From Alphaproteobacteria bacterium UBA1254 (lineage in GTDB: Bacteria; Pseudomonadota; Alphaproteobacteria; RF32; CAG-239): a stretch of 49,193 bases of DNA. The stretch spans positions 2,684 through 51,876 of the forward strand of contig DBVW01000001.1 of assembly GCA_002308495.1 (NCBI GenBank). Reading direction: 5' to 3'. The notes under the pieces were generated by a model. That model saw only the letters and a program-made list of their open reading frames with translations. It was not told the DNA's origin and ran no database searches. Each line of letters opens with the position of its first letter. The first letter of the stretch is position 1. The position numbers and the translations under genes were made by a program. Positions 22,006 through 30,523 of this stretch are shown in pieces.

Positions 22006-23370
22006 ATGGCAGCAACAACGATGGATCAGCTCGTTTCACTTTGCAAGCGCAGGGGCTTTATTTTTCAAAATGCGGACATATATGGCGGTATGCAGGGTGT
22101 GTATGATTACGGTCCGCTCGGGGTTGAACTCAAAAACAACCTTAAAAATGCCTGGTGGCGTGCGATGGTTTATGAACGCGACGATGTTGAAGGTTTGGAC
22201 GCCGCTATTTTAACGAATCGGAAGGTTTTGAAATATTCGGGGCATGAAGATACATTTTCAGATCCGATGTGTGATTGCAAAAAGTGCAAGGGACGTTTCA
22301 GGGCAGATCATATTAAAGACGGTAAATGTCCGAACTGCGGCTCAACGGATTTGACGGAGCCGAGACCTTTTAATTTGATGTTTAAAACACAGGTCGGACC
22401 TGTCGAATCGGATGAAAATTTGGCTTATCTACGTCCGGAAACAGCGCAGGCTATTTTTACGCAATTTAAAAATGTTGTCGACTCGACATCGCGCAAGTTG
22501 CCGTTCGGTATTGCTCAAATCGGAAAGTCTTTCAGAAATGAGATTACGCCGCGCAACTTTATTTTCCGTGTGCGTGAGTTTGAACAGGCCGAGCTTGAAT
22601 ATTTTGTTTATCCGGGCGAAGATGAAAAATATCATGAGCTTTGGAAAGAAGCACGCATTAATTGGTGGATTGAACAGGGGTTGTCTCGCGAAAATATAAA
22701 CATTTATACGACTCCGAAAGAAGATTTGGCCCATTATGCCAAAGCCTGTTATGATATTGAATATCAATTTCCGCACGGTATGGAAGAGCTTGAGGGTATT
22801 GCCAATCGCCGCGATTATGACTTGGGCAACCATACAAAAGGCCAAGATGAGTTTGAATTGGAAGCACATTGTCATCAAAATTCTGACTCGACAACAAAAC
22901 TTTGTATTCGAGATGAAGAAAATAATAAATGGGTTATTCCGTTTGTTATCGAGCCTTCAATGGGTATTGACCGAGGCGTTTTGGCCGTTATGACGGAAGC
23001 TTATACGGAAGAAGATTTAGGCGGGGGAAACAGCCGAGTTGTTTTGAAGCTTAAAAAACATTTGGCGCCGATTAAGGTTGCAATTATTCCGTTAAAGAAG
23101 AACAGCGAAGAGATTATGGCAAAATGCCATGAATTAAAGAACAAACTGATGAAGCTCGGTATCGGACGTGTGGCTCTTGAAAATACCGGTAATATCGGTA
23201 AGGCCTATCGCCGTCATGATGAAATCGGAACGCCGCTTTGTTTGACAGTTGATTTTGAAACGCTTGAAAATAAGCCCGAATCGGTTACGCTTCGTGATCG
23301 TGATACGATGGAACAAATCAGGGTCAATACGGACGATCTTGGGGCATATTTGCGCGAATACTTTATGTAA
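22006..23370 (+). CDS. glyQS: Glycyl-tRNA synthetase, dimeric (alpha2) type
   Basis: This class-II synthetase charges tRNA-Gly. The single 454-residue chain is the alpha2 form also found in Gram-positives, archaea and eukaryotes, not the GlyQ+GlyS form usual in proteobacteria. Visible parts: CKRRGFIFQNADIYGG, YDYGPLGVELKNN, a Zn-binding-like CDCKKCKG...CPNCGS region (about 89-112), LMFKTQVGPVES, LRPETAQAIFTQF, GIAQIGKSFRNEITPRNFIFRVREF (motif 2), EPSMGIDRGVLAVM (motif 3) and a C-terminal anticodon-binding domain. GAGG precedes the ATG by eleven bases. It is monocistronic and ends in a terminator. Confidence 0.96.
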   Translation: MAATTMDQLVSLCKRRGFIFQNADIYGGMQGVYDYGPLGVELKNNLKNAWWRAMVYERDDVEGLDAAILTNRKVLKYSGHEDTFSDPMCDCKKCKGRFRADHIKDGKCPNCGSTDLTEPRPFNLMFKTQVGPVESDENLAYLRPETAQAIFTQFKNVVDSTSRKLPFGIAQIGKSFRNEITPRNFIFRVREFEQAELEYFVYPGEDEKYHELWKEARINWWIEQGLSRENINIYTTPKEDLAHYAKACYDIEYQFPHGMEELEGIANRRDYDLGNHTKGQDEFELEAHCHQNSDSTTKLCIRDEENNKWVIPFVIEPSMGIDRGVLAVMTEAYTEEDLGGGNSRVVLKLKKHLAPIKVAIIPLKKNSEEIMAKCHELKNKLMKLGIGRVALENTGNIGKAYRRHDEIGTPLCLTVDFETLENKPESVTLRDRDTMEQIRVNTDDLGAYLREYFM

Positions 23371-23425
23371 AAAACTCGTATGGCGGGTGTCTAATACAGA
23401 AGCGCTTTTTTGTGATTTAAGTATA

Positions 23426-23458
23426 TAAAAAGAGAGGAACCTTTCTTCCTCTCTTTTT
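23426..23458. terminator. Intrinsic terminator after glyQS
   Basis: AAAAAGAGAGGAA / TTCCTCTCTTTTT stem of 13 base pairs around a short loop. Confidence 0.9.
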
Positions 23459-23603
23459 CCCTTTCGCCGCGACCCATGCCGCAAGCTGTCAATAAAGGGA
23501 CATCTTGCTTAAAACAAGAGCGTTTTTCATCTCCGTTTATCGCTTTAAGCAAGTTTAATTTAATGATGAATTTTTTGATATCAATCCGAAATAAACAAAT
23601 TAT
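23459..23603. other. Intergenic region with a structured element
   Basis: Between the glyQS terminator and the fmt stop. It contains a base-paired element at 23504-23553: CTTGCTTAAA pairs with TTTAAGCAAG, and AGCG with CGCT inside. The first 45 bases are richer in G+C (GCCGCGACCCATGCCGCAAG). No coding frame or known RNA family is recognised. Confidence 0.4.
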
Positions 23604-24515
23604 CTATTTTAAAAGAGCACCGTTTTCAAAAGAGAAGCCGCGCAACAGTTCATCTGTTGTCATTACACGCTTGCCCTGTCTTTGAATTTGATCAATTCGG
23701 AGGGCTTTATCTGCGCAAGCGATTTTGAGATTTTGTTTTCCTTCCAAGATTTGTCCCGGCGTTCCCGTTTCATTAATAACTGTCGCTTTCAGAGTTTTGA
23801 AACGTTCGCCGTTATATTCAAAATAGGTTGCGGGGAAGGGATTAAAGGCTCTGATTTTGCGCTCCAAATAGTCTGCAGATAAATTAAAATCAAGCTTTTC
23901 TTCTTCTTTTTCAAGTTTTTTGGCGTAAGTTACCAAATTTTCGTTTTGAGGAAGCGGATTGATGGCGCTGAAATTTTGTAAAACATTGCTCATTAAATCA
24001 GCCCCTAATAAAGAGAGCGAATCGTGAAGCGAGCCGCCGGTTGTTTCTTTATCAATCGGGACAATGCCTTTTTCATACATGCGGCCTGCATCCAAAGCCT
24101 CAACAATTTCCATAATCGTTACGCCGCTTGCGTTGTCGCCGGCTTCAATGGCACGTTGAATCGGCGCCGCGCCGCGCCAACGGGGCAATAATGAGGCATG
24201 AACATTTAAACATCCCAAAGGAAAAGCTTCAATAACGGGTTTGGGCAGAATTAAACCGTAAGCGGCGACAATGGCAATATCGGCCTTTAGAGCAGCAAAA
24301 GCTTTTTGAGCATCTTCATTGCGCAATGTTTTCGGTGTGCGCACTTCGATGTTGTGTTTTTCGGCGAGAAGATGCACGGGTGTCTTTTTTAAGTCATTGC
24401 CGCGCCCCGCTATTTTGGGGGCTTTCGTATAAACGGAAATCACATCGTGTTCTTTAATCAGTCTTTCTAAGACAGGCACGGCAAAATCAGGCGTTCCCAT
24501 AAAAACAATTTTCAT
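23604..24515 (-). CDS. fmt: Methionyl-tRNA formyltransferase
   Basis: Fmt formylates initiator Met-tRNA using 10-formyltetrahydrofolate. The 303-residue protein has MKIVFMGTPDFAVPVLE at the start, AYGLILP (85-91), and the catalytic NVHASLLPRWRGAAPIQRAI with Asn104, His106 and later Asp142, matching E. coli Asn106, His108 and Asp144. The C-terminal OB-like domain begins with KIRAFNPFPATYFEYNGE. It lies downstream of ppiD on the same strand after a hairpin. The usual partner def is not in the window. Confidence 0.97.
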   Translation of the reverse strand: MKIVFMGTPDFAVPVLERLIKEHDVISVYTKAPKIAGRGNDLKKTPVHLLAEKHNIEVRTPKTLRNEDAQKAFAALKADIAIVAAYGLILPKPVIEAFPLGCLNVHASLLPRWRGAAPIQRAIEAGDNASGVTIMEIVEALDAGRMYEKGIVPIDKETTGGSLHDSLSLLGADLMSNVLQNFSAINPLPQNENLVTYAKKLEKEEEKLDFNLSADYLERKIRAFNPFPATYFEYNGERFKTLKATVINETGTPGQILEGKQNLKIACADKALRIDQIQRQGKRVMTTDELLRGFSFENGALLK

Positions 24516-24532
24516 TTTTGCTTCCTTGTAAA

Positions 24533-24557
24533 GAAGCCGCCTTTAAGACGGCGGCTT
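24533..24557 (-). terminator. Hairpin between ppiD and fmt
   Basis: AAGCCGCC / GGCGGCTT perfect stem of eight pairs. The downstream tail on the minus strand (CTTTACAAGG) is not T-rich, so it may be a weak terminator or a processing hairpin. Confidence 0.55.
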
Positions 24558-24561
24558 TAAT

Positions 24562-26448
24562 TTAGTCTTCAATGCCCATTAATTTATATTTGACTTTAAT
24601 TTTATAGTCTTTGGCATAAGAATCGAGCATCGCCTTTTGAAGGTCAGCCGCTAAACTTTGCTGATTTTTAACGATGACAAGTGCTTTTTCGTTTTCGCTG
24701 AGCGGTGCGGAATTTTTATAATCCTGCTCGGCAACGGCAATAATGTATTTGTCGCCGGCTGTCGTTTGATAAGGATTATTCAGCTCTTGCATGAAAAGCT
24801 CTCTGATGTCGGCATAGTTTAAATCGGCAAATGTTTCATTGCGCGTGATCGGTTGAGATTTATATGCCGTGAGGCCGTAACGGCGAGCGGTTTTTGAAAA
24901 GTCATCACCATTTTCCAAATCATGCATCATATCGTTGATTTTTTCCTGGGCCATGGCCGTTTTTTCGTTCGCTGCCCATAACGTTTTAATTTCGGGTGTT
25001 ACTTCTTCAAGGCTCTTTTGATGAGACTCGATAATATCGTCAACGCGCAAAACGGCAAGTCCTTCGTCGGTTTCAATCGTTTGGCTGATTTCAGCCAAAG
25101 CATAAGAAAAAGCAGCGTCTATGAAATCTGATGAGCGAACGATTTCTTTTAAGCTTTCGGGCGCATCTTGAACATTGCCGTCATCGGACAAACCTTTAAC
25201 CTTTAAAATTTTGGCGTTAAATGTTTGTGCAATTTCTTCCAAATCTTTGCCGGCGCCGAGTTCATCTTCAATTTTGCCGACTGTTTCATACATTTGATCG
25301 TATAGGCCTTCGCTTAAAATTTCGTTTTTGATTTCTTTTGAGGCTTTTGCATAATCAACTTTTGAAGGGGGAACGATATTTGTTACCTTCATGATTTGCC
25401 AAACATCACCCATTTGAACAGGCTTTGTGTAACCGTTTTTCTTTAAAGCGAAAACGTCTTCCGCAATTTCAAATATGAGCTCATTTTCGGAAACGATGCC
25501 GAGCTCTGTTTCTTCTTTCGTTTGTTTGGCAATCGAATCGGCAACGGCGTAAAAATTTCGACCTTTTTGAAGCTCTTCATAAGCTTTGTTCGCATCTTCT
25601 TCATTTTCAAACATCATTTGAAGAACTTCACGTTTTTCAGGTGTTTCGTAATTTTCAACATGTTCGTCGTAGTAAGCTTTAATTTCGTCATCAGAAATTT
25701 CCATTTGAGATGAAATATCGTCTACGGAAAGGTAGATTACAGACAAATCACGCGTTTCGGGAGCAATGAAAGAAGGTGCAAAGTCGTCATAATATTGCTC
25801 AATTTCATCTTGAGAAATTTGGCGCTCAACTTTCAGGTCGTTCGGATCAACGGAAACATATTTAAATGTGCGGCGCTTGTTGTCAATTTTAAGTTCGGCA
25901 TCAATTAAAGCTTGCGGAACGGTAATGTTTTTAACAGGCCACGTGATGAGGATTTGTTCGGCTAAGCCGCGCTCAACCGAATGGGTATATTCCGTTTCGC
26001 TGATGTTGTTTTCAGATAAAACACGGCGGAACAAATCGCGGTTAAATTGACCGGATAAGTCATGAAAAGCAGGTTCGCTCATAATGATTCGTCCGACCAG
26101 TTCGGGACGGAAAGAAACATGATATTTTTGCGCTGTTCGATCAATGATTGCATTTTTGACCATCTTTTGAGCAATGGCGTTCATCAGATGAGAACGAATC
26201 TCTTCGTTTGCGTCTTCGTTTAAGTCAATATCCATCAGGTTTTTGGCCGCGTTTAATTCTTTTTGAAATTCGTAAGAAAACTCAGCCTGGCTGACCGTAA
26301 CATCATCAACTTTAATCACAGTGCGGTTGTTTGACGCGCTTGAAATATAGCCCGTGATGCCGAAAAGAGACATAAAACTTAAGGCGGTTAATGTTAAAAT
26401 TAATTTTGCTATCCAGCTTTTTTGCGCTTTTGCTAATTTATTTATCAT
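24562..26448 (-). CDS. ppiD: PpiD-like periplasmic folding factor (SurA_N / parvulin)
   Basis: PpiD-type proteins are inner-membrane-anchored periplasmic chaperones near the Sec translocon. The 628-residue protein starts with MINKLAKAQKSWIAKLILTL, a signal anchor to about residue 36. The SurA-N-like chaperone domain follows (VIKVDDVTVSQAEFSYEFQKEL, about 44-180), then a parvulin-like region (about 265-370) that keeps the pattern around GIVSENEL but is too diverged to predict isomerase activity. A helical C-terminal part completes it. It is divergent from tpiA, as often seen in alphaproteobacteria. Confidence 0.85.
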   Translation of the reverse strand: MINKLAKAQKSWIAKLILTLTALSFMSLFGITGYISSASNNRTVIKVDDVTVSQAEFSYEFQKELNAAKNLMDIDLNEDANEEIRSHLMNAIAQKMVKNAIIDRTAQKYHVSFRPELVGRIIMSEPAFHDLSGQFNRDLFRRVLSENNISETEYTHSVERGLAEQILITWPVKNITVPQALIDAELKIDNKRRTFKYVSVDPNDLKVERQISQDEIEQYYDDFAPSFIAPETRDLSVIYLSVDDISSQMEISDDEIKAYYDEHVENYETPEKREVLQMMFENEEDANKAYEELQKGRNFYAVADSIAKQTKEETELGIVSENELIFEIAEDVFALKKNGYTKPVQMGDVWQIMKVTNIVPPSKVDYAKASKEIKNEILSEGLYDQMYETVGKIEDELGAGKDLEEIAQTFNAKILKVKGLSDDGNVQDAPESLKEIVRSSDFIDAAFSYALAEISQTIETDEGLAVLRVDDIIESHQKSLEEVTPEIKTLWAANEKTAMAQEKINDMMHDLENGDDFSKTARRYGLTAYKSQPITRNETFADLNYADIRELFMQELNNPYQTTAGDKYIIAVAEQDYKNSAPLSENEKALVIVKNQQSLAADLQKAMLDSYAKDYKIKVKYKLMGIED

Positions 26449-26483
26449 TTTTCTGTCCTGCTTTAAAAAATTATTTTGAGGGC

Positions 26484-26512
26484 ATTATAGGTACATTTAG
26501 CTCAGAATGCAA
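26484..26512 (-). promoter_or_regulatory. ppiD promoter
   Basis: On the minus strand: TTGCAT (26512-26507), 17-base spacer, perfect TATAAT (26489-26484). The leader would be about 28 bases, with an AGGAC ribosome binding site before ATG 26448. Confidence 0.6.
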
Positions 26513-26608
26513 ATAATAAATATTGATGTTGAAAAGTTTTTTAAACTGGAAAATGAAAAACATCTGTGTTAAAAGACATTCAGTTTAATTTTTAATAAAG
26601 GAATGAAT

Positions 26609-27364
26609 ATGTCTCGTAAAGTTCTTATTGCCGGAAACTGGAAAATGAACGGCTTAATTAAAGGCGGTCAGGCGCTTGCCAAAGAAATTGCGCTTGCAAC
26701 CAAAAGTTTAAAACCTCAGGCAGAGGTTCTTGTTTGTCCGCCTTTTACATTGTTAACAACCGTTAAAAAAGCACTCCGCGGTTCGAAAGTGATGCTCGGT
26801 GCGCAGGATTGCCATGTGGAAGAAAAAGGTGCTCATACGGGTGATGTCAGTGCCTATATGCTCAAAGATGCGGGTTGCGACTACGTTATTTTAGGGCATT
26901 CCGAGCGCCGCACAGACCATAAAGAATCGAGCGCGCTTGTTAAAGCAAAAGCCGAATCGGCATTGAAAGCCGGTTTAAAGGTTATTATTTGTATCGGTGA
27001 AACACTTGAAGAGCGTGATGCGGGCAAGGCTTTGAAAGTTACCGAAAAACAGATTAAAGATTCGTTGCCGGATATTTCAACCGCAACAAATACGGTGATT
27101 GCTTATGAACCTGTTTGGGCAATCGGCACAGGCAAAACCGCGACTCCGAAAGATGCCGAAGAGGTTCATGCGCACATTCGAAAAGTTCTTGCGCAAAAAC
27201 TTTCTAAAAGTGTTGCATCTCGTATGCGTATTTTGTATGGTGGTTCCATGAAGCCGGCGAATGCTGCCGAATTGTTGAGCCAAGAAGATATCGACGGCGG
27301 TTTAATCGGCGGCGCGAGTCTTAAGGCCGAAGATTTTATGGCTATTGTCGGCAAAGTTAAATAA
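26609..27364 (+). CDS. tpiA: Triosephosphate isomerase
   Basis: TpiA interconverts dihydroxyacetone phosphate and glyceraldehyde 3-phosphate. The 251 residues cover a full TIM barrel. Catalytic residues are Lys12 in GNWKMNG, His97 in GHSERR and Glu167 in AYEPVWAIGTG, with YGGS near the phosphate site. I prefer ATG 26609 because AAAGGA lies at the right distance; an ATG six bases earlier is too close to it. First gene of tpiA-secG-pyrG. Confidence 0.98.
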   Translation: MSRKVLIAGNWKMNGLIKGGQALAKEIALATKSLKPQAEVLVCPPFTLLTTVKKALRGSKVMLGAQDCHVEEKGAHTGDVSAYMLKDAGCDYVILGHSERRTDHKESSALVKAKAESALKAGLKVIICIGETLEERDAGKALKVTEKQIKDSLPDISTATNTVIAYEPVWAIGTGKTATPKDAEEVHAHIRKVLAQKLSKSVASRMRILYGGSMKPANAAELLSQEDIDGGLIGGASLKAEDFMAIVGKVK

Positions 27365-27385
27365 TAAAGAAAGGAATTAAAACAG

Positions 27386-27700
27386 ATGGGTTCTATCTTA
27401 CTTGTGATACATTTGATGACGGCTATCTTTTTGGTCGCATTGATTTTGATGCAACGTTCCGGCGGCGGTGCTTTAAACGGATTGGGCGGCGGCAGCGGTG
27501 CCAACAGCTTTTTGAGTGCGCGCGGTACGGGTAATTTACTCACACGTTTGACGGCGATTTTGGCAACGATTTTCTTTATTACAAGTATTTCGCTTTCTTT
27601 GTATTATAAAGGAACGGATCGTAAACCGACATCTGTCGTTGAAAAAGCGCCTGTTTCTCAAAATGTTCCTGATGTTCCAACCGTTCCTCTCGGAAAGTAA
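27386..27700 (+). CDS. secG: Preprotein translocase subunit SecG
   Basis: SecG is the small SecYEG subunit with two membrane helices. The 104-residue protein has helix 1 (about 3-22, LLVIHLMTAIFLVALILMQ), the typical glycine-rich loop RSGGGALNGLGGGSGANSF, helix 2 (about 49-70) and a hydrophilic Pro/Val-rich tail. It is 21 bases downstream of tpiA, with GAAAGGAATT as ribosome binding site. Confidence 0.95.
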   Translation: MGSILLVIHLMTAIFLVALILMQRSGGGALNGLGGGSGANSFLSARGTGNLLTRLTAILATIFFITSISLSLYYKGTDRKPTSVVEKAPVSQNVPDVPTVPLGK

Positions 27701-27724
27701 GATGAGATTAAGAGACTGAAAAAT

Positions 27725-27753
27725 ATAGGCACCTTTTTTTCGAAGGTGCCTAT
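27725..27753 (+). terminator. Hairpin between secG and pyrG
   Basis: ATAGGCACCTT / AAGGTGCCTAT perfect stem of 11 pairs with a T-rich loop. The tail after it is short in T (ATTTCAC), so it may act as a partial terminator or attenuator before pyrG. Confidence 0.6.
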
Positions 27754-27784
27754 TTCACTTTAAATGATAAGGAAATTTAAGAAT

Positions 27785-29425
27785 ATGACAACATCGAAAA
27801 CAAAGTTTATTTTTATTACCGGCGGCGTTGTTTCGTCTTTGGGAAAAGGTTTGGCCTCGGCTTCGCTCGCAACGATTTTGCAGGGGCGCGGATTTAAGGT
27901 CAGGCTTCGCAAACTTGATCCTTATTTGAACGTCGATCCGGGAACAATGAGCCCTTATCAGCATGGTGAGGTTTATGTTACAGATGACGGCACCGAAGCT
28001 GATTTGGATTTGGGGCATTATGAACGTTTTTCGGGTGTTGCGGCAACAAAATATGACAGTGTTACATCGGGCAAAATTTATCAAAATGTGATTAACAGAG
28101 AGCGCAAAGGTGAATATTTGGGCGCAACGATTCAGGTTATTCCGCATGTGACCAACGAAATTAAGGATTTTATTTTATCGCATTTAACGGATGAAGATTT
28201 TGTTTTGTGTGAAATCGGCGGAACGGTCGGCGATATTGAAGGTCAGCCTTATTTGGAGGCTATTCGTCAAATTGCCTACGAGTTAGGGCGAGAGAGAGTG
28301 ATGTTTGTTCATTTGACATTGTTGCCCTTTATTCCGACAGCAGGCGAGCTCAAAACAAAGCCGACACAGCACTCCGTTAAAAAATTGCAGGAATACGGTA
28401 TTCAGCCGGATATGCTTTTGTGCCGAAGCCAGATTGATGTGGCACAAAATGAAAAACGCAAGCTTGCGCTTTTTTGCAATGTTAAAGAAGAAAATGTTAT
28501 CACGGCTTTGGATGTTTCGAATATTTATGAAGTTCCGCTTGCATACGCCAAAGAGGGTATTGACCGTGCCGTTTGCAACCATTTCGGCATTGAATGCAAG
28601 GAGCACCACACGGATTTGAGCAAGTGGCAGAAAATTGTTGATATTGCACAAAATCCGGAAGGTGTCGTCAAAATTGCGGTCGTCGGCAAATATACGCAGC
28701 TTTTGGAGGCCTATAAATCACTCCACGAAGCCATTAAGCACGGGGCTATTGCCAACCATTATAAAGCGGATATTTCCTGGATTGATTCCGAGCTTTTGGA
28801 AAAAGACGAGCCCGAAAGATATTTGAAAGATATTCAGGGGATTATTGTTCCGGGCGGGTTCGGCAAACGCGGCACGCAAGGTAAAATCAACGCGATTACA
28901 TACGCACGCGAACACAAAATTCCGTTTTTGGGGATTTGTTTCGGTATGCAGATGGCGGTCATTGAAACGATGCGCAATGTTGCCGGCATTAAAGATGCAG
29001 ATACGACGGAATTTAACCCGACTTGCACACCGGTTGTGGGGCTGATGACCGAATGGCAGAAAGAAGGACAGAAAGAAACGCGTTCAAAAGACGGTGATTT
29101 GGGCGGAACAATGCGCTTGGGAGCGTATCCGTGCGTTTTGAAAGAAAATACGAAAGTTTATGAAGTTTACAAAACACATGAAATTTCGGAGCGCCACCGC
29201 CATCGTTATGAAGTCAATATGAATTATGAGCCTGTTTTAAAAGAAAACGGGATGATTGTCAGCGGCAGGTCGCCGGACGGAGAGTTGCCCGAAATTGTTG
29301 AAAGGGTTGATCATCCGTGGTTTATCGGCGTTCAGTTCCATCCGGAGCTTAAATCAAAGCCTTTTGCCCCGCATCCGCTGTTTGTTGCGCTTATTAAGGC
29401 GGCAATAGATTTAAAAAAAGCTTGA
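27785..29425 (+). CDS. pyrG: CTP synthase
   Basis: PyrG aminates UTP to CTP using glutamine. The 546-residue protein begins with the synthase domain (KFIFITGGVVSSLGKGLASASLA, LDPYLNVDPGTMSPYQHGEVYVTDDG, EIGGTVGDIE, about 1-270). It continues with a class-I glutamine amidotransferase domain carrying GGFGKRG, the nucleophile Cys in FLGICFGMQ and the His-Glu of VQFHPELKSKP. I chose ATG 27785, ten bases after AAGGAAA, over an ATG seven codons upstream. kdsA, a common neighbour, is elsewhere at 8.5 kb. Confidence 0.97.
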   Translation: MTTSKTKFIFITGGVVSSLGKGLASASLATILQGRGFKVRLRKLDPYLNVDPGTMSPYQHGEVYVTDDGTEADLDLGHYERFSGVAATKYDSVTSGKIYQNVINRERKGEYLGATIQVIPHVTNEIKDFILSHLTDEDFVLCEIGGTVGDIEGQPYLEAIRQIAYELGRERVMFVHLTLLPFIPTAGELKTKPTQHSVKKLQEYGIQPDMLLCRSQIDVAQNEKRKLALFCNVKEENVITALDVSNIYEVPLAYAKEGIDRAVCNHFGIECKEHHTDLSKWQKIVDIAQNPEGVVKIAVVGKYTQLLEAYKSLHEAIKHGAIANHYKADISWIDSELLEKDEPERYLKDIQGIIVPGGFGKRGTQGKINAITYAREHKIPFLGICFGMQMAVIETMRNVAGIKDADTTEFNPTCTPVVGLMTEWQKEGQKETRSKDGDLGGTMRLGAYPCVLKENTKVYEVYKTHEISERHRHRYEVNMNYEPVLKENGMIVSGRSPDGELPEIVERVDHPWFIGVQFHPELKSKPFAPHPLFVALIKAAIDLKKA

Positions 29426-29472
29426 TTGTTTGCTGATTTTATGGTTTAATCATTATTATGAGGGAAAAAGAT

Positions 29473-30459
29473 ATGAAAAAGATTTTAGTTTTATTCGCAT
29501 TTATGTTTTTAATGCCTAATGTTTCAAAAGCTGATTCATGCACATCGTTGCCTGATTGCGAAAGTATGGGCTATTTTTTGGGTTATAACGTTGCTTGCGG
29601 AACAGACGACGCGCGTTATATTTTCTGTCCGTATGATACACGTTATCGCAAGTGTGTGGATTATGACTGCGAGGGCATCGGTTTTACGACAGATGATAAG
29701 ACAGAGTGGTGTGAGAGGATTGTGGAATGTGAGTATGATACGTCTTACACACTTTGCGATGAACCTAAAGGAGAACAGTGCGAGGTTGTAACCTGTCCGC
29801 CTGCTGTCAGCGCTAGCAGCCTTATTGCAAATGCTATTTTAATTGATCCTTGTACGCCGATGAGCGAAGATTGTGTGCCGGGTGAAACGGTTTATACCAA
29901 CTGGAGATGTAAAAACGGATACAGTTATATCGGTAATCGTTGCAGGCGCTTGAGCTCATGCGATGAAGGCACATACGGAGCCCTCAATGTATGTCACTCT
30001 CATTGTAGCGGAACCTGTGTTGAAATGGAAAGCACTGATCCTCAGTATTCTGATGTTTGTAAATATAAGTGCAGAGGTACCGTCGTCGAAGGTTGTCCTG
30101 ACGGGTCATATGATGACGTCTCAAGCTGCGAAGAAGGTTGTGAAGGAACATGTCAAGAATATGACGGATGTTATTATTGCCAAGGCGGATCAAACAATTG
30201 TCCTACAGGATGTAATGATTTGACAGCTTATCGTTGGGAGGCTGATTCCGTGATTGAACATGGATATGTAGATTTGAGTGTGGAATCGGGGTGTGCGTAC
30301 ACGGTATATGGATCTGAGGCGGATGAGTGTTTGCAAAGTGGTAGGTGCACGATGGAGAGCGGTTGTGTCGTACGCTATAGATATAAATATATTGTTTGCG
30401 ATGCAGGCTATCATCCTAAAAAGGTAAGCACAGGTTATGTCGGCTGTGAGCCTGATTAG
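29473..30459 (+). CDS. Cysteine-rich exported protein
   Basis: The product is not recognised. It has 328 residues from ATG 29473 (GAGGG eight bases upstream), with a signal peptide (MKKILVLFAFMFLMPNVSKA). The mature part contains about 35 cysteines, roughly one residue in nine, in irregular spacing, with many Asp, Glu, Gly and Tyr and few hydrophobic residues. Patterns such as CxGTC, EGCEGTC and YKCRG suggest small disulfide-bonded modules in a surface or secreted protein. It lies 47 bases after pyrG and is closed by a strong terminator. Confidence 0.7.
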   Translation: MKKILVLFAFMFLMPNVSKADSCTSLPDCESMGYFLGYNVACGTDDARYIFCPYDTRYRKCVDYDCEGIGFTTDDKTEWCERIVECEYDTSYTLCDEPKGEQCEVVTCPPAVSASSLIANAILIDPCTPMSEDCVPGETVYTNWRCKNGYSYIGNRCRRLSSCDEGTYGALNVCHSHCSGTCVEMESTDPQYSDVCKYKCRGTVVEGCPDGSYDDVSSCEEGCEGTCQEYDGCYYCQGGSNNCPTGCNDLTAYRWEADSVIEHGYVDLSVESGCAYTVYGSEADECLQSGRCTMESGCVVRYRYKYIVCDAGYHPKKVSTGYVGCEPD

Positions 30460-30476
30460 TAACTCAGAAAAAAAAC

Positions 30477-30509
30477 AAAAAACCTCGCTTGTTGAGAGCG
30501 AGGTTTTTT
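30477..30509. terminator. Bidirectional intrinsic terminator
   Basis: AACCTCGCT / AGCGAGGTT stem of nine pairs, A-run on the left, T-run on the right, between convergent genes. Confidence 0.92.
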
Positions 30510-30523
30510 GTTGGAATTGGGTG

